The notes: generated by a model from the letters alone, not told the origin. Shown: positions 1 to 6,265, numbered from the stretch's first letter. The stretch is 8,880 nt of DNA from a bacterium (GCA_030824255.1 JAVBYB010000478.1:1-8880), one strand, 5' to 3'. A program made the numbers and translations.

Positions 1-147
1 TTCGGCGGCGAACGGCACGCCGGTCTTTTCGTTCATGTCGAAGATCGCGACTTTGACGCCGTGGGCGCGCAGGGCCCTGACCGTGGCGCCGCCGAGGCCG
101 GACGCGCCGCCTGTGACGATGGCGGAGATCGAACTGTCGAGTTTCAT
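1..147 (-). CDS. Short-chain dehydrogenase/reductase (SDR), N-terminal 49 residues only
   Basis: The first 49 codons of an NAD(P)-dependent oxidoreductase are visible; the rest lies left of the window. The N-terminus carries the Rossmann cofactor motif TGGASGLG at residues 12-19 (TGxxxGxG of classical SDRs), followed by a second strand ending in IFD with Asp37. An acidic residue there generally favours NAD(H) over NADP(H). The start ATG is preceded by AGGA at a normal distance (AGGAAACGCC then ATG on the minus strand). The opening resembles type II 3-hydroxyacyl-CoA dehydrogenases of fatty-acid and branched-chain degradation, but 49 residues cannot fix the substrate. It lies 93 bp downstream of the lipoprotein gene on the same strand, so it may be co-transcribed or have its own promoter in that gap, where I see no convincing one. 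SDR membership is secure; the substrate is unknown. Confidence 0.85.
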   Translation of the reverse strand, partial: MKLDSSISAIVTGGASGLGGATVRALRAHGVKVAIFDMNEKTGVPFAAE

Positions 148-240
148 GGCGTTTCCTGCACACAACATTGACGGGTGCGGAAGGGTTTAGTGCGCGGACC
201 GGGTACTGAACAAGTGTGACGCGGCGAGAGGGCTCAAAGT

Positions 241-1194
241 TCAGGGGCTCGCAAGGTCAGCCTCGTACGTGAACAGGGTGGATTTGCCGTCGTCCGGGAT
301 GAACCACGCCCGGAGGCGATCTCCATCACCCTCGAACCAGGCTGGGTTCTGGGTGATGGCACGGCCAGACGGCGACCAGAGCAGGATGGGCGTCTGCCAA
401 AGCGGGCGCAGGGTCTGCGTGTCGATCAGTTCGATACCGCCGAGCGAAAGCGGGTCTCCGCCGGGTCTGGCATAGGTCGAAAGACCGCTGCAGATCATGA
501 CATGGCGCGGAAGGCCGTGGCAGTCCTGCCATGCAATGTAATGGGCGCGAGCTTCGCCGGCGGGCAGTGCCGTTTCAACCGATTTCCGGATTGTGCCGTC
601 GGGTTCGACCGGCCAGCGATAGATACGTGCACCGCCCCAGCTGGCTCCGATAAGCGCGTTGGCGTCGCGATCGAACGCGACGGCGCCGATATGATCGGGA
701 AACCGAAAGGCTTCGCTTGCTTCAAGGGTATCGGGATCAACGCGATATATGATGGCGCGGCTGTCTGGGCGATACTCGGCGACGGGAATCCAGAGCCAGC
801 GGCCGTCAAAATCGAGACCTCCGGGGTGATAGATGTCGCCTTCGCCAAGCTGAATGCCGGATTTCAACGAGCCGTCCGGTGCAACCCGAAAGAGGTGACC
901 GATGCCCTTGCCTGCATCGCGATCCATGCCGTTGACGGGCTGGGGATGGGGGACGGTGCGCTGGATGATTTCGACCGAGGTGAGGAAGGTGTCGCCTTCG
1001 ATGCGGACCATGCCCTGTGGGTGGTGCGTGTCGAAGGCAAGCGGTGTTTCGCTGGTGAGCAGCCAGGAGGTCTGTCGGTCGAGGCGCATGACTTGGCTGG
1101 CCAGCGATGTAGCGTCTGACCCGTGCTGCGCGGGGGGCGTTGTCGAACAGGCCGCCAAGGCAAAACACGCGATTGCAAGTCTGGTAGCCTTCAC
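241..1194 (-). CDS. Predicted lipoprotein, DUF6454-like, probably beta-propeller fold
   Basis: A 317-residue protein beginning with a basic, hydrophobic signal peptide and the lipobox LAAC at residues 13-16. Cys16 would be lipidated, and Ser at +2 suggests export to the outer membrane. The mature part has repeated Trp/Asp/Gly-rich strand segments, such as HPGGLDFDGRWLWIPVAEYRPDS, DHIGAVAFDRDANALIGASWGG and IELIDTQTLRPLW. These look like blades of a propeller resembling SMP-30/gluconolactonase-type proteins, and from memory they match the uncharacterised DUF6454 family. No catalytic motif was identified, so no reaction is assigned. The start is a GTG preceded by GGGGAG at good spacing, and only this start gives an intact signal peptide. 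It lies 49 bp downstream of the VOC gene on the same strand, so an operon is plausible. A long plus-strand open frame runs antisense but has no coding support. Confidence 0.75.
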   Translation of the reverse strand: MKATRLAIACFALAACSTTPPAQHGSDATSLASQVMRLDRQTSWLLTSETPLAFDTHHPQGMVRIEGDTFLTSVEIIQRTVPHPQPVNGMDRDAGKGIGHLFRVAPDGSLKSGIQLGEGDIYHPGGLDFDGRWLWIPVAEYRPDSRAIIYRVDPDTLEASEAFRFPDHIGAVAFDRDANALIGASWGGARIYRWPVEPDGTIRKSVETALPAGEARAHYIAWQDCHGLPRHVMICSGLSTYARPGGDPLSLGGIELIDTQTLRPLWQTPILLWSPSGRAITQNPAWFEGDGDRLRAWFIPDDGKSTLFTYEADLASP

Positions 1195-1243
1195 GTGCTT
1201 CTCCCCAGCAGATCGTGCGTCGTATCAGCGGGACATGACGGTT

Positions 1244-1618
1244 TCAGCTGTCTTGGCGGCGGGCGGGTTCGGTGAGCTCGATCTTGATGCCGTTGGGATC
1301 CGTCACGAAGGCCTGGCGGCCGAAGCCGCTGGGCGTGATTGAGACGCGATAGGAAATACCGAGCTGTTCGAAATGGCGGGTTGCCGCGTCGAGATCCGTG
1401 ACGGTGAAGGAAATGTGGTCGAGGGCGCCATCCGGGATGCGGGCTTGTGCACGCTCGACAAGATGGAGAACGGGCTGGTCGCCAGCATAAAGCCATGCGC
1501 CTGGGAACGAGAAGTCGGGACGCGGACCAACCTTCAGGCCGATGACGCCTACGAAGAAGTCGATCGTCTCCTGCAGCTTCGCTGTGGAGAGGTTCGCGTG
1601 ATTTAGGCCGGTGACCAT
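1244..1618 (-). CDS. VOC (glyoxalase/bleomycin-resistance) superfamily protein
   Basis: A 124-residue single-module protein with two beta-alpha-beta-beta-beta repeats, the usual length for one VOC unit that dimerises. The candidate metal ligands sit where the fold predicts: His7 in GLNHANL, His52 in PVLHLVE, His68 in ALDHISF and Glu114 in IKIELTE. The segment FVTDPNGIKIEL near residues 104-115 is the typical second-module ending of lactoylglutathione lyase-like proteins. Family members include isomerases, extradiol dioxygenases and resistance proteins; nothing here picks one, so the substrate is left open. The ATG is preceded by GGGAGA at normal spacing. It is probably the first gene of a minus-strand unit with the downstream lipoprotein. 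It is divergent from the plus-strand gp6-like gene across 54 bp, and I see no clear promoter hexamers there. Confidence 0.88.
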   Translation of the reverse strand: MVTGLNHANLSTAKLQETIDFFVGVIGLKVGPRPDFSFPGAWLYAGDQPVLHLVERAQARIPDGALDHISFTVTDLDAATRHFEQLGISYRVSITPSGFGRQAFVTDPNGIKIELTEPARRQDS

Positions 1619-1672
1619 CGGCGTCTCCCGTCTGGGCGCACAGCCTAGGACGGATTTCAGAAGGACAACAGG

Positions 1673-2245
1673 ATGATTGTGACGACGCTGGCGGGGCCGG
1701 CGGCGGAGCCCGTGGGCTTGGCCGAGGCGAAGGACTATCTGCGCATTGCGGGCGATGGGCAGGACGAGTTGGTTGCTGCGTTGATCGCGGCGGCGCGGGC
1801 GCGCGTTGAGGACCTGACGGGGGTGGCGATGATTGCGCGAAGCCTGCGCGTGTCACTCGACGGGTGGCCGCGTGGGACGGTGGAGAGGCGATGGATGCGT
1901 CTGCCGGTTAGGCCGGCGGGGGCGTTGTCGGCTGTGCGCGTGTTCGATGGCTATGGGAATGTGAGCGTGGTGACGAGCCGGTTCATGCTGCCGGCGGGGC
2001 GTGCGGCCAGGCTGATGTGGACGGATGCAGCTTTTCCCTGGCCGGGTCAGCGGGTCGGCGGAATCGAGATCGACTACACGGCCGGGTTTGGCGAAGCGCC
2101 GGAGGATGTCGCCGATGGGCTGAAGCTCGCAGTGAAAAGGCTCGCGGCTCATGCGTATGGGGCTCGCGATCCGGAAACGATTGGCGGGGCTTTGCCGGTG
2201 GACGTCGCGGGACTGATCGGCCCGTGGCGCCGGGTGCAGCTGTGA
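1673..2245 (+). CDS. GTA/phage head-tail connector (RcGTA gp6-like, phage gp6/phiE125 gp8 family)
   Basis: A 190-residue protein of the family that forms the ring joining portal to tail in siphovirus-like particles. Diagnostic segments are the N-terminal EPVGLAEAKDYLRI (residues 12-25), then DELVAALIAAARARVEDLTG (31-50), and late in the protein GIEIDYTAGFGEAPEDVADGLKLAV (130-154, quoted only in part as family signature), followed by the LAAHAYGARD helix. The ATG is set by AGAAGGA seven bases upstream. In a canonical alphaproteobacterial GTA cluster this gene follows the capsid gene, but here its left neighbours are minus-strand cellular genes. It overlaps the next gene by GTGA, implying translational coupling. 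No frameshift or internal stop is present, so it appears functional in frame. Assignment to a GTA rather than an ordinary prophage rests on the downstream tail genes. Confidence 0.82.
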   Translation: MIVTTLAGPAAEPVGLAEAKDYLRIAGDGQDELVAALIAAARARVEDLTGVAMIARSLRVSLDGWPRGTVERRWMRLPVRPAGALSAVRVFDGYGNVSVVTSRFMLPAGRAARLMWTDAAFPWPGQRVGGIEIDYTAGFGEAPEDVADGLKLAVKRLAAHAYGARDPETIGGALPVDVAGLIGPWRRVQL

Positions 2246-2649
2246 GCGGCGTGGAGGTTCAATTGTCGCGCGCCCTGCTGGACGCTTTGACGGCGCACGA
2301 TGGCGTCAAGGCGGTGCTGGGGGATCCGGTGCGAATCCGCGATGGAGATGGCGATCGGCCAGCCTATCCGTTCATTCAGATGATCAGACAGGAGTTTCGG
2401 CCAGCGGGATCGGCAGGCTTTCCCGCAAGCGAGAATACGCTGGATCTCGCTGTCTTCTCCCGAAACGACAACGGGATGGGAAGTCGGGAGGGGATCGACG
2501 CTGTGCTCGATGCCATTCGGGATAGCGGGCTTGAGATGGACGGCTGGCGGACTGTCTTGATTGCGCCGGTGCTGGCAGATGTGATGCCCAGCAGTCCGGG
2601 AATCTGGCGCGGAATCCTGCGGGTGCGGATCGTTGTGGAGGCGGCCTAG
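2242..2649 (+). CDS. DUF3168 family tail terminator (RcGTA gp8-like)
   Basis: A 135-residue protein beginning at a GTG whose last two bases are the first two of the preceding TGA stop (GTGA overlap). The frame is open further upstream, but that part lies inside the gp6-like gene and looks like a shadow. Family features are the initial helix LSRALLDALTAHDGVKAVLG, then PAYPFIQM (an edge strand), LDLAVFSRNDNGMGSREGIDAVLDAI in the middle, and the C-terminal strand GILRVRIVVEA. DUF3168 proteins cap the tail tube and dock it to the connector. In the RcGTA order a head-closure gene (gp7) lies between gp6 and gp8 and is absent here. The TAG stop shares the palindrome CTAG with the stop of the convergent membrane-protein gene. 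After this gene the GTA order breaks off and resumes only at 6294. Confidence 0.82.
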   Translation: MSGVEVQLSRALLDALTAHDGVKAVLGDPVRIRDGDGDRPAYPFIQMIRQEFRPAGSAGFPASENTLDLAVFSRNDNGMGSREGIDAVLDAIRDSGLEMDGWRTVLIAPVLADVMPSSPGIWRGILRVRIVVEAA

Positions 2650-3146
2650 ATGTGGCGGCCGAAGCGGCCAGCCGCATAGAGAATGCCGCCGCCGACGAGG
2701 CTGTAGATGGCGAGTTCGGCGGTAAGGAAAGGCAGGTTCAGGGAGGCGGCCAGATCAGGCCGCGCCTGCATCATGGCGGCGTAGAAGCCGGAGAGGCTGC
2801 CAACGATCAAACCGGCCGCGCCGAAAACGACAGCGAAGGTGCGAAGGGCCTCCTTCAGCGTATGGAGGCCGCGGCCACTGGAGGCGGCGTAGTATTTGCG
2901 ATCAACTGCCTGACGCGTTCCTGCAAGGAGGCAGGCGCCAAATACCATCGCCAGCGCGAGCGAAATCAATCCGGCAAGGCCGAGCGAGGACAGGCCATGG
3001 GTGTAGGCGGCGACGAAGCCAGGGGCGTCGCCTGCTCCGCTCGCGGCCGGCCGGGTCAGGCCGAGGACGACAGGCACGCCGATCAGCACCAGCAGCAGGC
3101 TGGCGCCTGAGACGATGCGGAGACGCCGTGTATCGCGATAGCGCAT
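2646..3146 (-). CDS. Four-helix integral membrane protein of unknown function
   Basis: A 166-residue protein that I do not recognise. After a short basic N-terminus (MRYRDTRRLR), it has hydrophobic segments at about residues 11-30, 50-76, 103-125 and 140-160. The connecting loops include a basic one (TRQAVDRKYYAASSGRG, about 77-93), which would be cytoplasmic by the positive-inside rule, giving N-in/C-in. No catalytic motif is visible. The ATG has GGAG six bases upstream on the minus strand. The gene is divergent from the antiporter across 171 bp. Its stop overlaps that of the DUF3168 gene tail to tail by four bases, leaving no room for an intergenic terminator. It could be cargo unrelated to the GTA genes. 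Membrane location is confident; role is unknown. Confidence 0.7.
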   Translation of the reverse strand: MRYRDTRRLRIVSGASLLLVLIGVPVVLGLTRPAASGAGDAPGFVAAYTHGLSSLGLAGLISLALAMVFGACLLAGTRQAVDRKYYAASSGRGLHTLKEALRTFAVVFGAAGLIVGSLSGFYAAMMQARPDLAASLNLPFLTAELAIYSLVGGGILYAAGRFGRHI

Positions 3147-3185
3147 GGTGAACTCCGTGAAGGATTACTGCTTCGCACGGTCTGG

Positions 3186-3214
3186 TTAAGATCGGCTTGG
3201 CGGTTCGATACAAT
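3186..3214 (+). promoter_or_regulatory. Candidate sigma-70 promoter for the YbaL/KefC-like antiporter gene
   Basis: TTAAGA (four of six matches to TTGACA) and TACAAT (five of six to TATAAT) are separated by 17 bases, upstream of the antiporter gene. Transcription would begin near 3221 and give an untranslated leader of about 97 bases containing the hairpin at 3251-3276. The call is by consensus only. Confidence 0.4.
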
Positions 3215-3227
3215 TTGATCAATCGAA
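3204..3227. repeat. Inverted repeat TTCGAT-N12-ATCGAA overlapping the candidate -10
   Basis: Perfect 6 bp arms TTCGAT (3204-3209) and ATCGAA (3222-3227) flank 12 bases that contain TACAAT's tail and the 8 bp palindrome TTGATCAA (3215-3222). Its position across the predicted -10 and start site would suit a repressor operator, but six-base arms can arise by chance and no regulator is identified. Confidence 0.3.
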
Positions 3228-3250
3228 GCCTGCGAGGCGAACTTTCCTTG

Positions 3251-3276
3251 CCTTCGGGATCGGCGATCTGCGAAGG
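3251..3276 (+). promoter_or_regulatory. Hairpin in the leader of the antiporter gene
   Basis: CCTTCG (3251-3256) pairs with CGAAGG (3271-3276). Inside, GATC (3258-3261) pairs with GATC (3265-3268) around a GGC loop, with a one-versus-two base internal mismatch. The resulting ten-pair stem lies 41 bases before the GTG start. No T-run follows, so it is not a standard intrinsic terminator. It may be a leader control element or simply a DNA dyad. Confidence 0.4.
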
Positions 3277-3317
3277 TCTGATTCCCAAGCCTCCCGGTTG
3301 AAAAGGCGTACCCTTCC

Positions 3318-5000
3318 GTGCCGCACCAGTCGCCGCTTATTGCGCTGCTGGCCATCGGGTTCGGAATGGCGTTCGTTTTTGGCGCGATTGCCAACCGCCT
3401 GAAGCTCTCCCCCCTGCTTGGATATCTGTTCGCCGGGGTCCTGATCGGCCCATCGACGCCCGGCTTCGTGGCGGATGAGGGACTGGCGCAGGAAGTGGCC
3501 GATGTTGGCGTGATCCTGCTGATGTTCGGGGTGGGGCTGCATTTTTCGCCACGCGATCTGTTGTCGGTGCGCGCGGTGGCCGTGCCGATGACGTTGCTGA
3601 CCACCTCGCTGATGATTGCGATGGGCATGGTGCTAGCTCTGATCCTTGGCTGGGGCATGGAGGCGGGCGTCGTGTTTGGCCTGGCGCTATCTGTTGCGTC
3701 GACCGTCGTGTCGCTGCGCAATCTGCAGGATCGGCGGTTGATCCAGACTGAGCGCGGGAAGCTGACGGTCGGGTGGCTGGTGGTGGAAGACCTGGCGATG
3801 GTGCTCGCCATGGTGCTGTTGCCGACGTGGGCGCAAATACGCAGCGAGACCGGCAATGGCGATACGCTCACCGTTTTGGAGATGCAGGATATCGGGCTGG
3901 CGGTGGGGCTCACGCTCGGCAAGGTAGCGCTGTTTGCGCTGATCATGCTGGTGGCGGGCAAGCGTGTTGTGCCGTGGATCCTGCATCGCGTGGTGCACAT
4001 GGGGTCACGCGAACTGTTCAGGCTTTGCGTACTGGCGATTGCGCTGGGCGTGGCCTATGCCGCATCGCAGCTGTTCGGGATTTCAGTCGCGCTCGGCGCG
4101 CTGTTCGCCGGGCTGATCATGGCGGAGAGCCAGCTGTCGCAGCAGGCGGCGAACGAGACGCTGCCGCTGCGCGATGCGTTCGCCGTGCTGTTCTTTGTGT
4201 CGGTCGGGATGTTGTTCGATCCGAGGGTGCTGCTGGGCAATCCGTGGCCCTTGCTCGCCTCGGTCGCGGCCATCGTGGTGTTCAGATCTGTGCTGAGCAT
4301 CGGGCTGCTAAGGGCTTTCGGGCAGTCACGCGAGGCAGCCGGGACGGTGACCGCAGCGCGGGCGCAGATCGGAGAATTCTCGTTCATCCTGGCGGGTGTC
4401 GGCATGCAGCTGAACCTGATCCCGGAGGAAGCGCGCAATGCGATCCTCGGAGGAGCGATCATTTCGATCGTCTTGAACCCGCTGGTATTTGCCTTGCTGG
4501 AGCGCGGGGCAAAGAAGAAAGAAGCCGTGGCGGCGGAGGCCGCGCGTGCGGATGTGCCCACGCCGGAGCCCAAACGTGCGGTGCTGATCGGGTATGGTCG
4601 CGTAGGCTCGCTGATCGGGAAAGCTCTGGACGAGGCGGGGGCGACCTACTCCGTCATTGAGGATCGGCCGGATGTAATCGAGGGGTTGCTGGCGCGGGGC
4701 GTGGCCGCAGTTCAGGGCAATGGCATTTCGCGCGAGTCGATGCTGGCGGCGGGCGCGGACAAGGCGGATCTGGTGTTTGTAACGGTGCCTGACGGGTTCG
4801 AGGCTGGTGGGATTGTGGAGTTGGCGCGGGAGCTCAATCCTGGCGTGAAGGTCTATGCGCGGGCGCATTCCGATGCCGAGGTGGAGCATCTGCGCACCCT
4901 CGGCGCGGACCTGATCGTTTCAGGCGAACAGGAGATCGCGGACGCCATGATAGACAAGGCCACCGCATTCATTCCCAAGCGGGTTGTGGCGCGCGCCTAG
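3318..5000 (+). CDS. ybaL: YbaL/KefC-type monovalent cation:proton antiporter with RCK domain
   Basis: A 560-residue inner-membrane transporter of the CPA2 family, predicted to exchange K+ or Na+ for protons. The membrane domain (residues 5 to about 398, roughly 12-13 helices) carries LSPLLGYLFAGVLIGPSTPGF (30-50), DVGVILLMFGVGLHFS (62-77), the GWLVVEDLAMVL segment with Asp158, and LPLRDAFAVLFFVSVGMLFDP (282-302, in part). The cytoplasmic RCK/TrkA-N domain starts at about 418 with the nucleotide-binding GYGRVGS (425-431) and an acidic Glu448 ending the second strand. The remembered E. coli YbaL is about 558 residues, opens similarly (MHHATPLI versus MPHQSPLI) and matches throughout. That alignment selects the GTG at 3318 despite a weak AAGG site. 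KefF/KefG-like partner genes are not adjacent. The stop overlaps the convergent SRPBCC gene by CTAG. The ion cannot be fixed from sequence. Confidence 0.92.
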   Translation: MPHQSPLIALLAIGFGMAFVFGAIANRLKLSPLLGYLFAGVLIGPSTPGFVADEGLAQEVADVGVILLMFGVGLHFSPRDLLSVRAVAVPMTLLTTSLMIAMGMVLALILGWGMEAGVVFGLALSVASTVVSLRNLQDRRLIQTERGKLTVGWLVVEDLAMVLAMVLLPTWAQIRSETGNGDTLTVLEMQDIGLAVGLTLGKVALFALIMLVAGKRVVPWILHRVVHMGSRELFRLCVLAIALGVAYAASQLFGISVALGALFAGLIMAESQLSQQAANETLPLRDAFAVLFFVSVGMLFDPRVLLGNPWPLLASVAAIVVFRSVLSIGLLRAFGQSREAAGTVTAARAQIGEFSFILAGVGMQLNLIPEEARNAILGGAIISIVLNPLVFALLERGAKKKEAVAAEAARADVPTPEPKRAVLIGYGRVGSLIGKALDEAGATYSVIEDRPDVIEGLLARGVAAVQGNGISRESMLAAGADKADLVFVTVPDGFEAGGIVELARELNPGVKVYARAHSDAEVEHLRTLGADLIVSGEQEIADAMIDKATAFIPKRVVARA

Positions 5001-5434
5001 AGCAAGGCGTCGAGAACGCCGAGCATCTTTTCCCAGCCGCCGCGCGAACGATCGACGAAGTCAGCCCATTTCGGCGCCATCTCGTGCGTCAGGCGCAGCG
5101 AGCAACCATCAGATGTTGGCGTGATGGCCATGGAAACGACGGATGGATCGTCGTCGCCCTCGCCGGCAATGCTCCAGGTGAAGACGATGCGATGTGGGCG
5201 GTCCAGTTCCAAAAACTTGCCGACATGGTCGATCAGGTGTTCGCCACGACGGACTTTGTAGGAGAAGGCGCCGCCCACGTGTGGATCATTGCGGATGTGG
5301 AGAATTTCCTCCTCGCGCAACAATGGACCAAACATGAAACGCGCGATCATGCCCGTGTCCAGAATGGCGTCGTAGACGCGCTCGGCCGGAACGCGAAAAG
5401 TCTGGACGGCGATGGCGACGGGTTTGGCTGTCAT
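4997..5434 (-). CDS. SRPBCC / AHSA1-like domain protein (second in arsR operon)
   Basis: A 145-residue START/Bet v1-fold protein of the activator-of-Hsp90-ATPase-homologue-1-like group, with a hydrophobic ligand pocket and usually no assigned reaction in bacteria. Typical elements are the opening strand and helix VAIAVQTFRVPAERVYDAILDTGMIARFMFGP, the HIRNDPHVGGAFSYKV turn, FLELDRPHRIVFTWSI, LRLTHEM and the closing amphipathic helix GGWEKMLGVLDALL. The ATG at 5434 is chosen because GGAAGG lies nine bases upstream. A TTG at 5440 would overlap the preceding stop, but GGAAGG is then only three bases away. It follows the first SRPBCC gene by two bases and is evidently co-transcribed with it and arsR. 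The two paralogues are quite diverged, so they may form a heterodimer or have different ligands (inference). Confidence 0.85.
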   Translation of the reverse strand: MTAKPVAIAVQTFRVPAERVYDAILDTGMIARFMFGPLLREEEILHIRNDPHVGGAFSYKVRRGEHLIDHVGKFLELDRPHRIVFTWSIAGEGDDDPSVVSMAITPTSDGCSLRLTHEMAPKWADFVDRSRGGWEKMLGVLDALL

Positions 5435-5436
5435 GA

Positions 5437-5910
5437 TCAATGTCCTTCCGGCCAGTCGCTGGTTCCGGGCAAGGGGGCGCCGGTTTCCAGCAACGTCTTG
5501 AGGCTTGCAAGAATGTGCGGCCAGCCTTCGGAAACGGCGCCGATGAGTTTCGATCCTTCGACGGGCATCTCGTGGATGAGCGTCAGCTTGACCGTGTCGT
5601 TCATCTTCTCGAGTTCGTAGATGAGCGTGGAGTGACCTTCGGCCTTCATGTCAGGCACGAATTCGTTGCGCCAGGTGAGGACCATGCGACGCGGCGGATC
5701 AAATTCCACGATCTTGCCGCTGTCTCCGGTGCGGCCATCGGGGATCATGATCTTCCAGTCCGCCCCGCGTTTCCACTCTGAAACCTGATGCGTGTTGCCC
5801 CAGTATTTGCGCGTGAACTCAGGTTCGATGAGCGCAGCCCAGAGTTTTTCGGGGCTTGTGCGAATGTAGGTGACGTAGACAAATTTCGAGTTGGGCGCGG
5901 CGGGTGTCAT
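5437..5910 (-). CDS. SRPBCC / AHSA1-like domain protein (first in arsR operon)
   Basis: A 157-residue START-fold protein. Family signatures, in order: YVTYIRTSPEKLWAALIEPEF followed by TRKYWGNTH (about residues 12-40), GADWKIMIPDGRTGDSGKIVEFDPPRRMVLTW (about 48-80, in part), LTLIHEMPV, and the final helix EGWPHILASLKTLLETG. This layout is the usual one for the AHSA1-type proteins encoded beside small ArsR regulators in proteobacteria. The frame stays open far upstream, but that extension lies within arsR and is Arg/Pro-rich shadow. The true ATG at 5910 overlaps the arsR TGA as ATGA, giving translational coupling. The biochemical role is unknown; ligand binding in the pocket is the family expectation. 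Confidence 0.88.
   Translation of the reverse strand: MTPAAPNSKFVYVTYIRTSPEKLWAALIEPEFTRKYWGNTHQVSEWKRGADWKIMIPDGRTGDSGKIVEFDPPRRMVLTWRNEFVPDMKAEGHSTLIYELEKMNDTVKLTLIHEMPVEGSKLIGAVSEGWPHILASLKTLLETGAPLPGTSDWPEGH
5444..5449 (-). promoter_or_regulatory. Ribosome binding site deciding the start of the second SRPBCC gene
   Basis: GGAAGG on the minus strand sits nine bases before the ATG at 5434 but only three before the TTG at 5440, so the ATG is preferred. It lies inside the last codons of the upstream SRPBCC gene. Confidence 0.55.
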
Positions 5911-6230
5911 TCTGACTCCAGTCTTCTTTTGAGATCGACGAGCGCGTCGACCTTGTGGCGTTCGAACTTGCGTATCCAGCGGTTCGCGATCTCGGCGATC
6001 GGCACCGCGTTGAGATAGTGCAGCTTCTCGCGGCCGCGTTTTACGGTCGCGACGAGGTTGGCTTCTTCCAGGATCGCAAGGTGTTTCGAGACGGCCTGCC
6101 GCGTCATGCCCAGCTTTCCATGGGCGAGGCCGGCGCACAGCTCGTTCAGCGTCTGGCCGCTGTGGGCGCAGAGGCTGTCGAGCAGGGCGCGCCGGCTGTC
6201 ATCCGCGAGAGCCCGGAACACCAGATCCAT
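5907..6230 (-). CDS. ArsR-family winged-helix transcriptional regulator
   Basis: A 107-residue dimeric repressor-type protein heading the operon. It opens MDLVFRALADDSRRALLDSL, the usual first helices. The recognition region TLNELCAGLAHGKLGMTRQAVSKHLAILEEANLV spans about residues 27-60 (quoted as family signature in parts), and the wing KRGREKLHYLN follows at about 63-73. Cysteines are few (Cys21, Cys32), and no ELCVCDL-type arsenic-sensing motif is present. It therefore belongs to the group linked to SRPBCC genes rather than metal-sensing ArsR. An in-frame extension exists upstream, but homology, the promoter position and loss of family similarity place the start at 6230. No Shine-Dalgarno sequence precedes it. 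It probably autoregulates through the inverted repeat at 6241-6260. Confidence 0.9.
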   Translation of the reverse strand: MDLVFRALADDSRRALLDSLCAHSGQTLNELCAGLAHGKLGMTRQAVSKHLAILEEANLVATVKRGREKLHYLNAVPIAEIANRWIRKFERHKVDALVDLKRRLESE

Positions 6231-6235
6231 GCATT

Positions 6236-6265
6236 TCAATAGGCAACCAAACAGTTGCCTGTCAA
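6236..6265 (-). promoter_or_regulatory. Promoter of the arsR-SRPBCC operon, probably giving leaderless mRNA
   Basis: A perfect -35 TTGACA (6260-6265, minus strand) and a weak -10 TATTGA (6236-6241) are 18 bases apart. Transcription would then begin within a base or two of the arsR ATG at 6230, so the message would have essentially no leader. This fits the lack of a Shine-Dalgarno sequence. Confidence 0.6.
6241..6260. promoter_or_regulatory. Probable ArsR operator, perfect 7+7 bp inverted repeat
   Basis: AGGCAAC (6241-6247) and GTTGCCT (6254-6260) are exact reverse complements separated by CAAACA. The repeat fills the spacer between the -35 and -10 of the arsR promoter, so a dimer bound there would exclude RNA polymerase. 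Its right edge is 33 bases from the gp9-like start codon, so binding could also affect the plus-strand tail operon. Confidence 0.65.

Noticed and set aside
148..240. Promoter for the SDR gene
   Set aside because: TTGTTC and CTAAAC-like hexamers at 17 bases spacing match the consensus too weakly to list.
502..1119. 205-codon plus-strand open frame antisense to the lipoprotein gene
   Set aside because: It mirrors the opposite gene, has no recognisable domain, and the minus-strand frame has a signal peptide and family features. GC-rich DNA makes such shadows common.
3251..3276. Rho-independent terminator
   Set aside because: The stem is good, but no run of T follows on either strand at the right place, and it lies in a leader between divergent genes.
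3083..4000. 305-codon minus-strand frame across the antiporter start
   Set aside because: Ser/Thr/Arg-rich shadow spanning a promoter region and two real genes; no homology recognised.
3773..4660. 295-codon plus-strand frame inside the antiporter gene
   Set aside because: It is a different frame from the well-conserved antiporter, with Arg/Gly/Ala-rich composition and no domain.
5911..6138. N-terminal extension of the first SRPBCC protein
   Set aside because: The extra 76 residues lie within arsR and are Arg-rich with no fold; the ATG at 5910 with the ATGA overlap fits the family length.
2646..6230. Mobile element carrying the cellular insert
   Set aside because: No transposase, integrase, terminal inverted repeats or target duplication was seen at either edge.
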